This document shows, one piece after another, positions 34,098-42,324 of a stretch of 64,000 nt of DNA (the first letter of the stretch is position 1; each line of letters opens with the position of its first letter). The notes under the pieces were generated by a model. That model worked only from the letters and a program-made list of their open reading frames with translations. It was not told the DNA's origin and made no database searches. The DNA is taken from contig NZ_CP109000.1 in assembly GCF_036226605.1 (NCBI RefSeq), forward strand, positions 7,126,501 to 7,190,500, read 5' to 3'. Source of the stretch: Streptomyces sp. NBC_00704 (lineage in GTDB: Bacteria > Actinomycetota > Actinomycetes > Streptomycetales > Streptomycetaceae). Both the position numbers and the translations under genes were made by a program.

Positions 34098-35097
34098 GTC
34101 GCCCACCCGCACGAGCCGCCGGCCCGCCCTCCGGTGGGACGGTGTCGTCGGCGCCCTCCTGATCGTCCTGCTGCTGTTCTCCTTCACCTTCGTGGACGGC
34201 TTCGGCAACGCGCTGAACCTGTCCTTCCTGATCGGCAACACCCTGCCGATCGCGCTGGTCGCGCTGCCGATGACCCTTCTGGTCGTCTCCGGCGAGATCG
34301 ACCTGTCCGTCGCCTCCACCGCCGGCCTGTCCGGCGCGGTCATGGGCGCCCTGTGGAACCAGGGCATGACCATCGAGGCGATCATCCCCGTCTGCCTGCT
34401 GCTCGGCGTGGTCTGCGGGCTCGTCAACGGCCTGCTGGTCACCCGGCTCGGGCTGCCGTCCCTCGCCGTCACCATCGGCACCCTGGCCGCCTACCGGGGC
34501 ATCGCGCAGATCGTGCTCGGCTCCGACGCGGTCACCGACTTCCCCACCCGGTACCTGGACTTCGCGGCCGGACGCCTCGGGGACACCTTCCTCCCGCAGG
34601 CGTTCCTGCCCTTCGTCGCCCTGTTCGCGATCGCCGTCCTCGTCCTGCACGCCACCCCGTTCGGCCGCTCGCTGTTCGCGATCGGCGCCAGTGAGGAAGC
34701 CGCGCGGTTCGCCGGCGTCCGGGTCAGGCGCAACAAGCTGATCCTGTTCACCGTGACCGGCCTCATGGCCTCCCTCACCGGCATCTTCTGGGCGCTGCAC
34801 TACGCCAGCGCCCGCTACGACAACGCCACCGGCCTCGAACTCTCCGTCATCGCGGCCGTCCTCCTCGGCGGCATCGACTTCGACGGAGGCAAGGGCACGC
34901 TCGGCGGCGCGATCGCGGGAGTCTTCCTCCTCGGCGCGGCGCAGAACGTGATGAGCCTCCAGGACGTCTCCGCCCAGTCGCAGATCGTCGTCACCGGCGT
35001 CCTGCTCGTCGTCTCCGTGCTCGGCCCCCGGGTCGCACGGCAGATCTCCGTCGCGAGGGCGGGCCGTCAGACAGCCGCCTCGACACCGACGCCGTAA
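34090..35097 (+). CDS. Rhamnose ABC importer, permease 2
   Basis: A 335-residue paralogue of the preceding permease, with SGEIDLSVASTAGLSGAVMG and GASEEAARFAGVRVRRNK. The importer thus uses a heterodimeric channel, as in known rhamnose transporters. Its start overlaps the previous gene by 8 bp, and a GGGAG ribosome site lies inside that gene's end. Confidence 0.93.
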   Translation: MAESPTRTSRRPALRWDGVVGALLIVLLLFSFTFVDGFGNALNLSFLIGNTLPIALVALPMTLLVVSGEIDLSVASTAGLSGAVMGALWNQGMTIEAIIPVCLLLGVVCGLVNGLLVTRLGLPSLAVTIGTLAAYRGIAQIVLGSDAVTDFPTRYLDFAAGRLGDTFLPQAFLPFVALFAIAVLVLHATPFGRSLFAIGASEEAARFAGVRVRRNKLILFTVTGLMASLTGIFWALHYASARYDNATGLELSVIAAVLLGGIDFDGGKGTLGGAIAGVFLLGAAQNVMSLQDVSAQSQIVVTGVLLVVSVLGPRVARQISVARAGRQTAASTPTP

Positions 35098-35133
35098 CCC
35101 GCTCCGCCCACCCTCCCGAAGGAACTGCACATC

Positions 35134-36216
35134 ATGCGCAAGTCATCGCTCCGCCGTGCCTGCGCGGCCCTCGCCGCCGTCTCCTCGCTCGCCCTCGCCG
35201 CCACCGCCTGCGGCGGCACCACCAAGGAGGACGTGAAGAACGACAGCTCCGGCGCCGCCGCCTCCGCCGGCAAGGCCGACCCGAACGCGGCCACCAAGAA
35301 GGGCCTGACCGTCGGCTTCCTGCCCAAGCAGGTCAACAACCCCTACTTCACCTCCGCCGACAAGGGCGGCGAGGCCGCCCTGAAGGAGCTGGGTTCCAGC
35401 TACAAGGAGGTCGGCCCGTCCAGCGCCACGGACACCTCCGGCCAGGTGTCGTACGTCAACACCCTCACCCAGCAGCAGGTCGACGGGATCGCCGTGTCCG
35501 CGCAGGACCCGGGCGCCCTGTGCACCGCGCTCAAGCAGGCCATGAGCAACAAGATCAAGGTCGTCACCTACGACTCGGACACCAACCCCGGCTGCCGCAA
35601 CGCGTTCGTCTCGCAGGCCTCCGCCGAGGACCTGGGCCGTACCGAGGTGCAGCTGCTCGCCGAGCAGATCGGCTACAAGGGCGAGATCGCGATCCTGTCG
35701 GCCGCGCAGACCGCGACGAACCAGAACGTCTGGATCGACTTCATGAAGAAGGAGCTGGCCGACCCGAAGTACAAGGACGTCAAGCTCGTCAAGGTCGCCT
35801 ACGGCAACGACGACGCCCAGCAGTCCTTCCAGCAGACCCAGGGCCTGCTCCAGCAGTACCCGAACCTGAAGGGGATCGTCTCCCCGACCACCGTCGGCAT
35901 CAAGGCGGCCGCCCAGTACCTGTCGGGCTCCAAGTACAAGGGCAAGGTCAAGCTGACCGGCCTGGGCACCCCGAACGACATGCGCACCTACGTCAAGAAC
36001 GGCACCGTCGACGCCTTCGAGCTGTGGGACCCCGCCAAGCTCGGCGCGCTCGCCGCGCAGACCGCGGTCGCGCTCGTCTCGGGCCAGATCACCGGCAAGG
36101 AGGGCGAGACCTTCAAGGCCGGCGCCACCACCTACACCATCGGCAAGGACGGCGTGATCAGCCTCGGCAAGCCGACCGTGTTCAACGCGAAGAACATCGA
36201 CCAGTTCAACTTCTAG
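35134..36216 (+). CDS. rhaS: Rhamnose ABC importer, substrate-binding lipoprotein
   Basis: A 360-residue extracellular binding protein. A lipoprotein signal (MRKSSLRRACAAL...) ends in lipobox ATAC with the modified Cys near residue 26, followed by a Ser/Ala/Gly linker. The periplasmic-binding fold opens with LTVGFLPKQVNNPYFTSADK and includes ISAQDPGAL-type and YDSDTNPGCRNAFV segments typical of RhaS. A GAAGGAACTGC ribosome site precedes the ATG. It delivers rhamnose to the permease pair. Confidence 0.94.
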   Translation: MRKSSLRRACAALAAVSSLALAATACGGTTKEDVKNDSSGAAASAGKADPNAATKKGLTVGFLPKQVNNPYFTSADKGGEAALKELGSSYKEVGPSSATDTSGQVSYVNTLTQQQVDGIAVSAQDPGALCTALKQAMSNKIKVVTYDSDTNPGCRNAFVSQASAEDLGRTEVQLLAEQIGYKGEIAILSAAQTATNQNVWIDFMKKELADPKYKDVKLVKVAYGNDDAQQSFQQTQGLLQQYPNLKGIVSPTTVGIKAAAQYLSGSKYKGKVKLTGLGTPNDMRTYVKNGTVDAFELWDPAKLGALAAQTAVALVSGQITGKEGETFKAGATTYTIGKDGVISLGKPTVFNAKNIDQFNF

Positions 36217-36284
36217 TCACCCTGGTCGTCCTGGTCACCTCGAATCCGTCACTCCCCTCAACCCCCCACCGAGGAGCGGTACTC

Positions 36285-36605
36285 ATGCAGCGCGTCTGTT
36301 TCCTGCTCAAGGTCCGTCAGGACATGCTCGCCGAGTACCGCGAACGCCACGCCGCCGTGTGGCCGGAGATGCGCGAAGCTCTCTCGGCCACCGGCTGGCA
36401 CAACTACTCGCTCTTCCTGCGGGACGACGGTCTGCTCGTCGGCTACCTGGAGACCGAGGACTTCGCGGCCGCCCGCGCCGCGATGGAGGCCACCGACGTC
36501 AACGCCCGCTGGCAGGCGCAGATGGGCCCGTTCTTCGAGTCGCTCGACGGCGCCCGGCCCGACGAGGCCATGAAGCCGCTCACCGAGGTCTTCCACCTCG
36601 CCTGA
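36285..36605 (+). CDS. rhaM: L-rhamnose mutarotase
   Basis: A 106-residue RhaM/RhaU protein that interconverts alpha- and beta-L-rhamnopyranose, supplying the anomer used by the isomerase. Signature segments are FLLKVRQDMLAEYRERHAAV, WPEM, the NYSLFLRDDGLLVGYLE strand, and the end WQAQMGPFFES. The usual catalytic His and Tyr positions are kept. GAGGAGCGG precedes the ATG. Confidence 0.95.
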   Translation: MQRVCFLLKVRQDMLAEYRERHAAVWPEMREALSATGWHNYSLFLRDDGLLVGYLETEDFAAARAAMEATDVNARWQAQMGPFFESLDGARPDEAMKPLTEVFHLA

Positions 36606-36668
36606 ACCCCCGCACAACGCCCCGCCCCCCACCCCCCCCCGCTCTCGAACGACAACGGAGTCCCCGAG

Positions 36669-38093
36669 ATGAGACGACGCACCCTGCTCGCCGGAACCCT
36701 CCTCAGCGCCGCGGCAACCCCCCTGCTCGCCGCCGGAACGGCACGCGCGGCCGACCCCGGCCCGTCGGTCACGAAGAAGGGCACCACGCAACTCGACGCG
36801 CAAGCCGTGTTCTTCGTGTCCTACGACGGGTTGGTCAACAACAACTCGTTCCAGAAGAACGGGCTGCTGACCTACAAGGGCTACCAGTACGCCACCTGGT
36901 ACACCGCCACGCGCAGCGCGGTCGTCGCCCGCCGGGTTCTGGGCGGGACCACCTGGTCCACGGTGACCCTGCCGCACCAGCTCAAGTCCAGCGACTCGCA
37001 CAACGTCATCTCCATGGGCGTCTCGAAGACCGACGGCCGGCTCCACCTCGACATGGACTCCCACAGCGACGGCTTCTTCTACGTCAAGTCGGTCGCCGGC
37101 CTCCTCGACAACCCGGCGACCACGTCCTGGACGTCGTCCAGGTTCGGCGCCGTGCAGACCACCCTCGACGGACTCGCGCTCACCAGCCAGTTCACCTACC
37201 CGCAGTTCGTCTCCACCCCCGAGGGCCGGCTCCAGCTCAGCTACCGCGCCGGCATCTCCGGCAACGGCCGCAACGCCCTCGCCGAGTACGACGGTTCGAC
37301 GTGGCGCGACCTCGGCGAGTGGTCCGCCTCCACCGGCGCCTACACCAGCGAGCACGGATCCAGCACGGCCCGCAACATGTACCTGCACGGCATCGACTAC
37401 GGCGTCGACGGGCGGCTGCACTCGCTGTTCACCTGGCGCGAGCAGAACGGCGCCGTGATGTGCAACGGCGGCGGCATCACCAACCACGACACCGGCTACG
37501 TCTACTCCGACGACCGCGGCCGGACCTGGCGCAACGACGCGGGCGCCGTCGTGGGCGTCACCGGCGGCTCCGACAAGGTGACGGTCACGGACGGCGGGCT
37601 CGTCGTGGACGCGCTCAACCCGGACCACTCGCTGATGAACCAGGAGAGCCAGGCCACCGACTCCGCGGGCCGGCCGCACGCGATCATCAGCTACGTCCCC
37701 GGCCGCTTCGGCCAGTGCACCACGAACTACGTCGCCGACCGCACCGCCAACGGCCGCGCCTTCCACCTGCGCAAGAACGCCTCGGGCAGCTGGCAGAAGA
37801 CCGAGATCCCGGTCGTCCTCGGCTCCAGCCAGCGCACCAAGCTGGTGCTCGACAAGTACGACAACGCCTACGCGGTCTTCCCGTTCGGCAGGATCGCCGG
37901 CGCCTCGAAGGCCTCCGGGTACACCGACTGGAAGATCCTCTTCGACGGCAGCGGCCTCAACGCCTTCGGCGAGGCCGTCATCGACGAACTGCGCGTCAGG
38001 GCCGACAACGTGCTGTCGTTCATGTACCAGGAGAAGTCCAGCGGGACGACCCCCTCGGCGCTCCACGTCATCGACTTCGCGCTGCCCGCGTGA
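36669..38093 (+). CDS. Secreted BNR-4 beta-propeller protein, candidate rhamnose-releasing enzyme
   Basis: A 474-residue exported protein. A twin-arginine-like signal, MRRRTLLAGTLLSAAATPLL, is cut near ARA-AD. The mature part is a BNR_4-type seven-bladed propeller, with an Asp-box-like YSDDRGRTWRND and conserved SDSHNVISMG, QFTYPQFV, YLHGIDYGVDGRLHSLFTWR and NQESQATDSAGRPH. The same fold family contains the rhamnosidase GH145 and the L-rhamnose-alpha-1,4-D-glucuronate lyase PL42, which remove terminal rhamnose from gum arabic and arabinogalactan proteins. Its place inside the rhamnose import operon makes such an activity likely; this is inference, not a motif proof. Confidence 0.82.
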   Translation: MRRRTLLAGTLLSAAATPLLAAGTARAADPGPSVTKKGTTQLDAQAVFFVSYDGLVNNNSFQKNGLLTYKGYQYATWYTATRSAVVARRVLGGTTWSTVTLPHQLKSSDSHNVISMGVSKTDGRLHLDMDSHSDGFFYVKSVAGLLDNPATTSWTSSRFGAVQTTLDGLALTSQFTYPQFVSTPEGRLQLSYRAGISGNGRNALAEYDGSTWRDLGEWSASTGAYTSEHGSSTARNMYLHGIDYGVDGRLHSLFTWREQNGAVMCNGGGITNHDTGYVYSDDRGRTWRNDAGAVVGVTGGSDKVTVTDGGLVVDALNPDHSLMNQESQATDSAGRPHAIISYVPGRFGQCTTNYVADRTANGRAFHLRKNASGSWQKTEIPVVLGSSQRTKLVLDKYDNAYAVFPFGRIAGASKASGYTDWKILFDGSGLNAFGEAVIDELRVRADNVLSFMYQEKSSGTTPSALHVIDFALPA

Positions 38094-38184
38094 CCGTCGC
38101 CCCGACCCGGCCGGGAGCCCGGCGGGATGAAGGTAATGTGAAGGTCGTCCCGCCGTGCCCCGTCCACCTGGAGGTTCCCGCCTG

Positions 38185-39225
38185 ATGGCTCATTCGGTGG
38201 GTATCAAGGACGTCGCCCGTGTCGCCGGAGTCTCCGTCGGCACGGTGTCCAACGTCATCAACCGCCCGGACACGGTCGCCACGGAGACCCGCGCCCGGGT
38301 GCTGTCGGCGATAGACCGCCTCGGCTACGTCCGCAGCGAGTCCGCCCGTCAGCTGCGCGCCGGACGCAGCCGCATCATGGGGCTGCTCGTCCTCGACATG
38401 GGCAACCCCTTCTTCGTGGACGTCGCCCGCGGCGCCGAGCGCGCCGCCCGGGACGCCGGTCTCGGCGTCATGGTCTGCAACAGCGCCGAGAGCGCCGGCG
38501 AGGAGGCCGAGTACCTGTCGCTCTTCGCCGAGCAGCGGGTGCGCGGCGTGCTGCTCACCCCGGCCGACGCCACCGGCCGCAACATCGAGTCCTTCCGCCG
38601 GCACGGCATTCCCTTCGTCCTGGTCGACCGGGTCTCCGAGGGCACGGCCGAGTGCTCGGTGTCGGTGGACGACGTGGCGGGCGGCGCGCTCGCCGTGCGG
38701 CATCTGATCGACGCCGGCCACCGCTCGATCGCCTACGTCAGCGGCCCGTCCGGCTTCACCCAGGTCCGCGACCGGCGCACCGGCGCGCTGAACGCGCTGG
38801 CCGAGGCCGGCCTCGGCCCCGGCAGCCTGCGCGAACTGCCCACCGAACGGCTCGACGTCGCCGCCGGACGCGACGCGGGCGCCCGGCTGCTCGGCCTCGC
38901 CGACCGCCCGACCGCCGTGTTCTGCGCCAACGACCTGCTCGCCCTCGGCGTCCTTCAGGCCATGTACGCGGCCGGCGTCACGGTCCCCGACGACCTCGCC
39001 ATCGTCGGCTACGACGACATCGAGTTCGCCGCCGCCGCGGCCGTCCCGCTCACCTCGGTGCGCCAGCCCGCCATGACCATGGGCGCCCTGGCCGCCGAGA
39101 TGCTCCTGGAGGAGACGGAAGAGAACGCCCTGGACGGCGCGGGCGGGAAGCGGACGCACGAGCACCGGCGCGTGGTGCTCGAGCCGGAACTGGTCGTGCG
39201 CAGGTCGAGCCTGTCGGCACGGTGA
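38185..39225 (+). CDS. LacI-family regulator, probable rhamnose repressor
   Basis: A 346-residue LacI protein. HTH at about residues 5-28 (GIKDVARVAGVSVGTVSNVI), hinge LGYVRSESARQLRAG, effector domain with MGNPFFVDVARGAE and the closing VPDDLAIVGYDDIEFA. As the last gene of the rightward rhamnose run it is the best candidate to bind the TGAAAC-type operators at 31230 and 31395, with rhamnose or a pathway intermediate as inducer. The ATG at 38185 follows GGAGG by 10 bases. Confidence 0.9.
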   Translation: MAHSVGIKDVARVAGVSVGTVSNVINRPDTVATETRARVLSAIDRLGYVRSESARQLRAGRSRIMGLLVLDMGNPFFVDVARGAERAARDAGLGVMVCNSAESAGEEAEYLSLFAEQRVRGVLLTPADATGRNIESFRRHGIPFVLVDRVSEGTAECSVSVDDVAGGALAVRHLIDAGHRSIAYVSGPSGFTQVRDRRTGALNALAEAGLGPGSLRELPTERLDVAAGRDAGARLLGLADRPTAVFCANDLLALGVLQAMYAAGVTVPDDLAIVGYDDIEFAAAAAVPLTSVRQPAMTMGALAAEMLLEETEENALDGAGGKRTHEHRRVVLEPELVVRRSSLSAR

Positions 39226-39242
39226 GCGGCGGCCGGGCCCCG

Positions 39243-39258
39243 CTGAACGGCCGTTCAG
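39243..39258. promoter_or_regulatory. Palindrome CTGAACGGCCGTTCAG plus further half-sites
   Basis: A perfect 16-bp palindrome just after the LacI stop. The CCGTTCA half recurs at 39274-39280 and 39308-39314, giving three spaced copies before the iminopeptidase gene. It could be a LacI-gene terminator stem, but the repeated half-sites favour an operator array. Confidence 0.55.
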
Positions 39259-39394
39259 GAGCGTACTGAGCCGCCGTTCAGCACGGCGCCCGGGCGGCGG
39301 TTCCGCGCCGTTCATGATCCCCGGGCTGTGGAGCCGCCCGGACATGTGCTGGACTGGACCGCGGTCCGCACACCGATCGTCCCGGGAGCCCCCG

Positions 39395-40696
39395 TTGTCC
39401 GTCAGCTACCGCCAGCCCGGCGTCGTCCTCACCGACCGCCGCTTCACCGTGCCCCTCGACCACGCCGACCCGGCCGGGGAGACCATCGGGCTCTACGCCC
39501 GTGAGGTCGTCGCGAGCGACAAGGCGGACCGGGACCTGCCGTGGCTGGTCTACCTCCAGGGCGGCCCCGGCTTCGGCGCCCACCGCTTCGTCGGCAGGCC
39601 GGCCTGGCTCGGCCGCGCGCTGGAGGAGTACCGCGTCCTGCTCCTCGACCAGCGCGGCACAGGCCACTCCACCCCGGCCAACCGCCAGACCCTCCCGCTG
39701 CGCGGCGGCCCGGCCGAACAGGCCGCCTACCTCGCGCACTTCCGCGCCGACTCCATCGTCCGCGACTGCGAACTGATCCGCGCCGAGGTCACCGGCGGCG
39801 CCCCCTGGACCGTTCTCGGCCAGAGCTTCGGCGGCTTCTGCGCGGTCACGTACCTCTCCCTCGCGCCCGAGGGCCTGGCAGCCGCCCTGATCGCCGGCGG
39901 GCTGCCCTCCCTGGACGCCCACGCCGACGACGTCTACCGCGCCGCCTACCCGCGCATGGAGCGCAAGAACGCCGCGCACTACGCCCGCTACCCGCAGGAC
40001 GTCGAACGCGCCCGCCGCATCGCCGAGCACCTGCTGCACCACGACGTGACCCTCCCGAACGGCTACCGGCTGACCGTGGAGGCCTTCCAGACCCTGGGCA
40101 TCCTCCTCGGCGGCGGCGAAGGCAGCCACCGGCTGCACCACCTCCTCGAAGAGGCCTTCGTGACCACCCCCCGGGGCCCGGAGCTGTCCGACGCCTTCCA
40201 GGAGGAACTTCAGGGTCAGCTCTCCTTCGCGGGCCACCCCCTCTACGCCCTCGTCCACGAATCGATCTACGCACAGGGCGCCCGCCCCACCGACTGGGCG
40301 GCCGAGCGGGTGCGCGCCGAGTTCCCGCCGTTCGACGCCGCGAAGACGCTCACCGGGGACGGCCCGCTGCTGCTCACCGGAGAAACGATCCACCCCTGGA
40401 TGTTCGACGCCGACCCCGCCCTGCGCCCGCTGCGCGAGACCGCCGGGATCCTCGCCGCCCGCACCGACTGGCCCGCGCTCTACGACCCCGCGCGCCTGGC
40501 CGCCAACGAGGTGCCGGTCGCGGCCGCGATCTACCACGACGACCTGTACGTCGACACCGCCCACTCGCTGCGCACCGCGCACGCGATCCGCGGACTGCGC
40601 ACCTGGGTCACCGACGAGTTCGAGCACGACGGCGTCCGGGCCGGCGGCCCGCGCGTCCTGGACCGCCTGCTCGCCCTGGCCCGTGACGAGGCGTGA
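39395..40696 (+). CDS. pip: Proline iminopeptidase-type alpha/beta hydrolase
   Basis: A 433-residue cytoplasmic alpha/beta hydrolase of the S33 (proline iminopeptidase) family. The oxyanion segment is YLQGGPGFGAHR, LLLDQRGTGHSTP follows, and the nucleophile Ser lies in VLGQSFGGFCAVTY. The large cap and C-terminal catalytic-His region (FEHDGVRAGG) match the long actinomycete form. I chose TTG at 39395: GGGAG lies 7 bases before it and the protein then begins L/M-SVSYRQPGVVLTD. An in-frame ATG at 39314 would cross operator-like repeats. Confidence 0.88.
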   Translation: MSVSYRQPGVVLTDRRFTVPLDHADPAGETIGLYAREVVASDKADRDLPWLVYLQGGPGFGAHRFVGRPAWLGRALEEYRVLLLDQRGTGHSTPANRQTLPLRGGPAEQAAYLAHFRADSIVRDCELIRAEVTGGAPWTVLGQSFGGFCAVTYLSLAPEGLAAALIAGGLPSLDAHADDVYRAAYPRMERKNAAHYARYPQDVERARRIAEHLLHHDVTLPNGYRLTVEAFQTLGILLGGGEGSHRLHHLLEEAFVTTPRGPELSDAFQEELQGQLSFAGHPLYALVHESIYAQGARPTDWAAERVRAEFPPFDAAKTLTGDGPLLLTGETIHPWMFDADPALRPLRETAGILAARTDWPALYDPARLAANEVPVAAAIYHDDLYVDTAHSLRTAHAIRGLRTWVTDEFEHDGVRAGGPRVLDRLLALARDEA

Positions 40697-40724
40697 CGCC
40701 GCGGTCACCGGATAGTCTGCGGGC

Positions 40725-41468
40725 ATGACCGAGCCGACGACCCCTCAGCTGCGCCCCATGCCCGAGGACTGGCGGCGCGCCCTCGCCGTGGTGGCGCACC
40801 CGGACGACCTGGAGTACGGGTGCGCCGCGGCGATCGCCGCCTGGACCGACGGCGGCCGCGAGGTCGGCTATGTGCTGGCGACCCGCGGCGAGGCGGGCAT
40901 CGACACCCTCGCGCCCGCCGAGTGCGGCCCGCTGCGCGAGCGGGAGCAGCGGGCGAGCGCGGCCGTGGTGGGCGTGTCGTCGGTCGAGTTCCTCGACCAC
41001 CGCGACGGCGTCGTCGAGTACGGTCCGGCCCTGCGCCGCGACATCGCCGCCGCCGTCCGCAGGCACCGCCCCGAACTGGTGATCACCCTCAACCACCGCG
41101 ACACCTGGGGCGGGGTCGCCTGGAACACCCCCGACCACGTCGCCGTCGGCCGGGCCGTCCTCGACGCGGCGGGGGACGCCGGCAACCGCTGGATCTTCCC
41201 CGAACTCGAGGAGCAGGGCCTCCAGCCCTGGGACGGGGTGCGCTGGGTCGCGGTCGCCGGGTCCTCGTCGCCCACCCACGCCGTGGACGCGTCGCCGGGT
41301 CTGGAGCGTGCCGTGGCCTCCCTCCTCGAACACCGCACGTACATCGAGGCGTTGACCGACGAGCCGCCCGAGGACTATGCGCGGGGCTTCCTGACCGGGA
41401 CGACGACGGCGGCTGGGGAGAGGTTCGGCGGCAGGCCCGCCGTCGCGTTCGAGCTGTTCGAACGGTAG
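40725..41468 (+). CDS. PIG-L family deacetylase (second copy)
   Basis: A 247-residue LmbE-like N-deacetylase. The metal motif is AVVAHPDDLEYG (about residues 21-32), with the distal NTPDHVAVG. Compared with the 3311 protein it is shorter and has DDLE instead of DDEA, as in the group acting on small GlcNAc-type conjugates. Function is not further defined. It begins 28 bases after the iminopeptidase stop and may be cotranscribed. Confidence 0.88.
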   Translation: MTEPTTPQLRPMPEDWRRALAVVAHPDDLEYGCAAAIAAWTDGGREVGYVLATRGEAGIDTLAPAECGPLREREQRASAAVVGVSSVEFLDHRDGVVEYGPALRRDIAAAVRRHRPELVITLNHRDTWGGVAWNTPDHVAVGRAVLDAAGDAGNRWIFPELEEQGLQPWDGVRWVAVAGSSSPTHAVDASPGLERAVASLLEHRTYIEALTDEPPEDYARGFLTGTTTAAGERFGGRPAVAFELFER

Positions 41469-41493
41469 CCCGGCAGGTCGGTAGGCTGGCGGC

Positions 41494-42324
41494 ATGCGAG
41501 AGACGACGGTGGACCGGGCCGAACTGCGCGGCGACTGCGAGAACTGCTTCGGACTGTGCTGTGTGGCCCTGCCCTTCGCCCGCTCCGCGGACTTCGCCCT
41601 CGACAAGCCCGCCGGCAAGGCGTGCCCGAACCTGGGCGCGGACCACCGCTGCGGCATCCACGCCCGGCTGCGGGAGTCCGGCTTCAGCGGCTGCACCGTC
41701 TACGACTGCTTCGGCGCCGGCCAGAAGGTCTCCCAGGTCACCTTCGGCGGCCGGGACCGGAGCACGGCCCCGCGCGAGGAGGCCCGGCGCATGTCCGAGG
41801 CGTTCCCGGTGGTCCGCCAGCTCCACGAACTCCTCTGGTATCTCAACGAGGCGCTCGCCCTCCCCGCCGCCCGGCCGGTCCACGGTGAGCTGCGCCGGCT
41901 CCTGGACCGCACCGACGCCCTTACCCGGCTGTCCCCGGACGAGCTGGCCGCGCTCGACGTGCCCGCCCACCGGCAGGACGTCAACGCGCTGCTGCTGAGG
42001 ACCAGCGAACTGGCCCGCGCGGGCGTCCCCGGACGCCGGAAGGACCGGCGGGGCGCCGACCTGGTGGGGGCCCGGCTCAAGGGCGCCGACCTGCGCGGGG
42101 CGAACCTGCGCGGCGCCTGTCTGATCGCCGCCGACCTCACCGGCGCTAACCTGCGCCGGGCCGACCTGATCGGCGCCGACCTGCGCGACACCGACCTGAC
42201 GGACGCCGATCTGAGCGGCGCGTTCTTCCTGACCCAGCCGCAGGTGAACGCGGCCCGGGGGAGCGCGGGCACCCGCCTGCCGGAGTCAGTCGCCCGCCCC
42301 GCGCACTGGACAGCCGGATCCTGA
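41494..42324 (+). CDS. Pentapeptide-repeat protein with N-terminal Cys cluster
   Basis: A 276-residue protein. The N-terminus has a Cys-rich motif (CENCFGLCCVALPF, CPNLGADHRCGIH, CTVYDCFG) like zinc/iron-cluster (YkgJ-like) sequences. The C-terminus (about residues 190-255) has some twelve pentapeptide repeats A(D/N)LxG, such as GADLRGANLRGACLIAADLT, forming a right-handed beta-helix. Some pentapeptide proteins protect gyrase, but this architecture is a common actinomycete hypothetical. Its 3' end overlaps the convergent P450 gene by 39 bases. Confidence 0.9.
   Translation: MRETTVDRAELRGDCENCFGLCCVALPFARSADFALDKPAGKACPNLGADHRCGIHARLRESGFSGCTVYDCFGAGQKVSQVTFGGRDRSTAPREEARRMSEAFPVVRQLHELLWYLNEALALPAARPVHGELRRLLDRTDALTRLSPDELAALDVPAHRQDVNALLLRTSELARAGVPGRRKDRRGADLVGARLKGADLRGANLRGACLIAADLTGANLRRADLIGADLRDTDLTDADLSGAFFLTQPQVNAARGSAGTRLPESVARPAHWTAGS

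Noticed and set aside
31740..34481. A 913-codon minus-strand frame opposite the transporter genes
   Set aside because: Shadow of the ABC ATPase and permeases; no start signal or recognisable domain.
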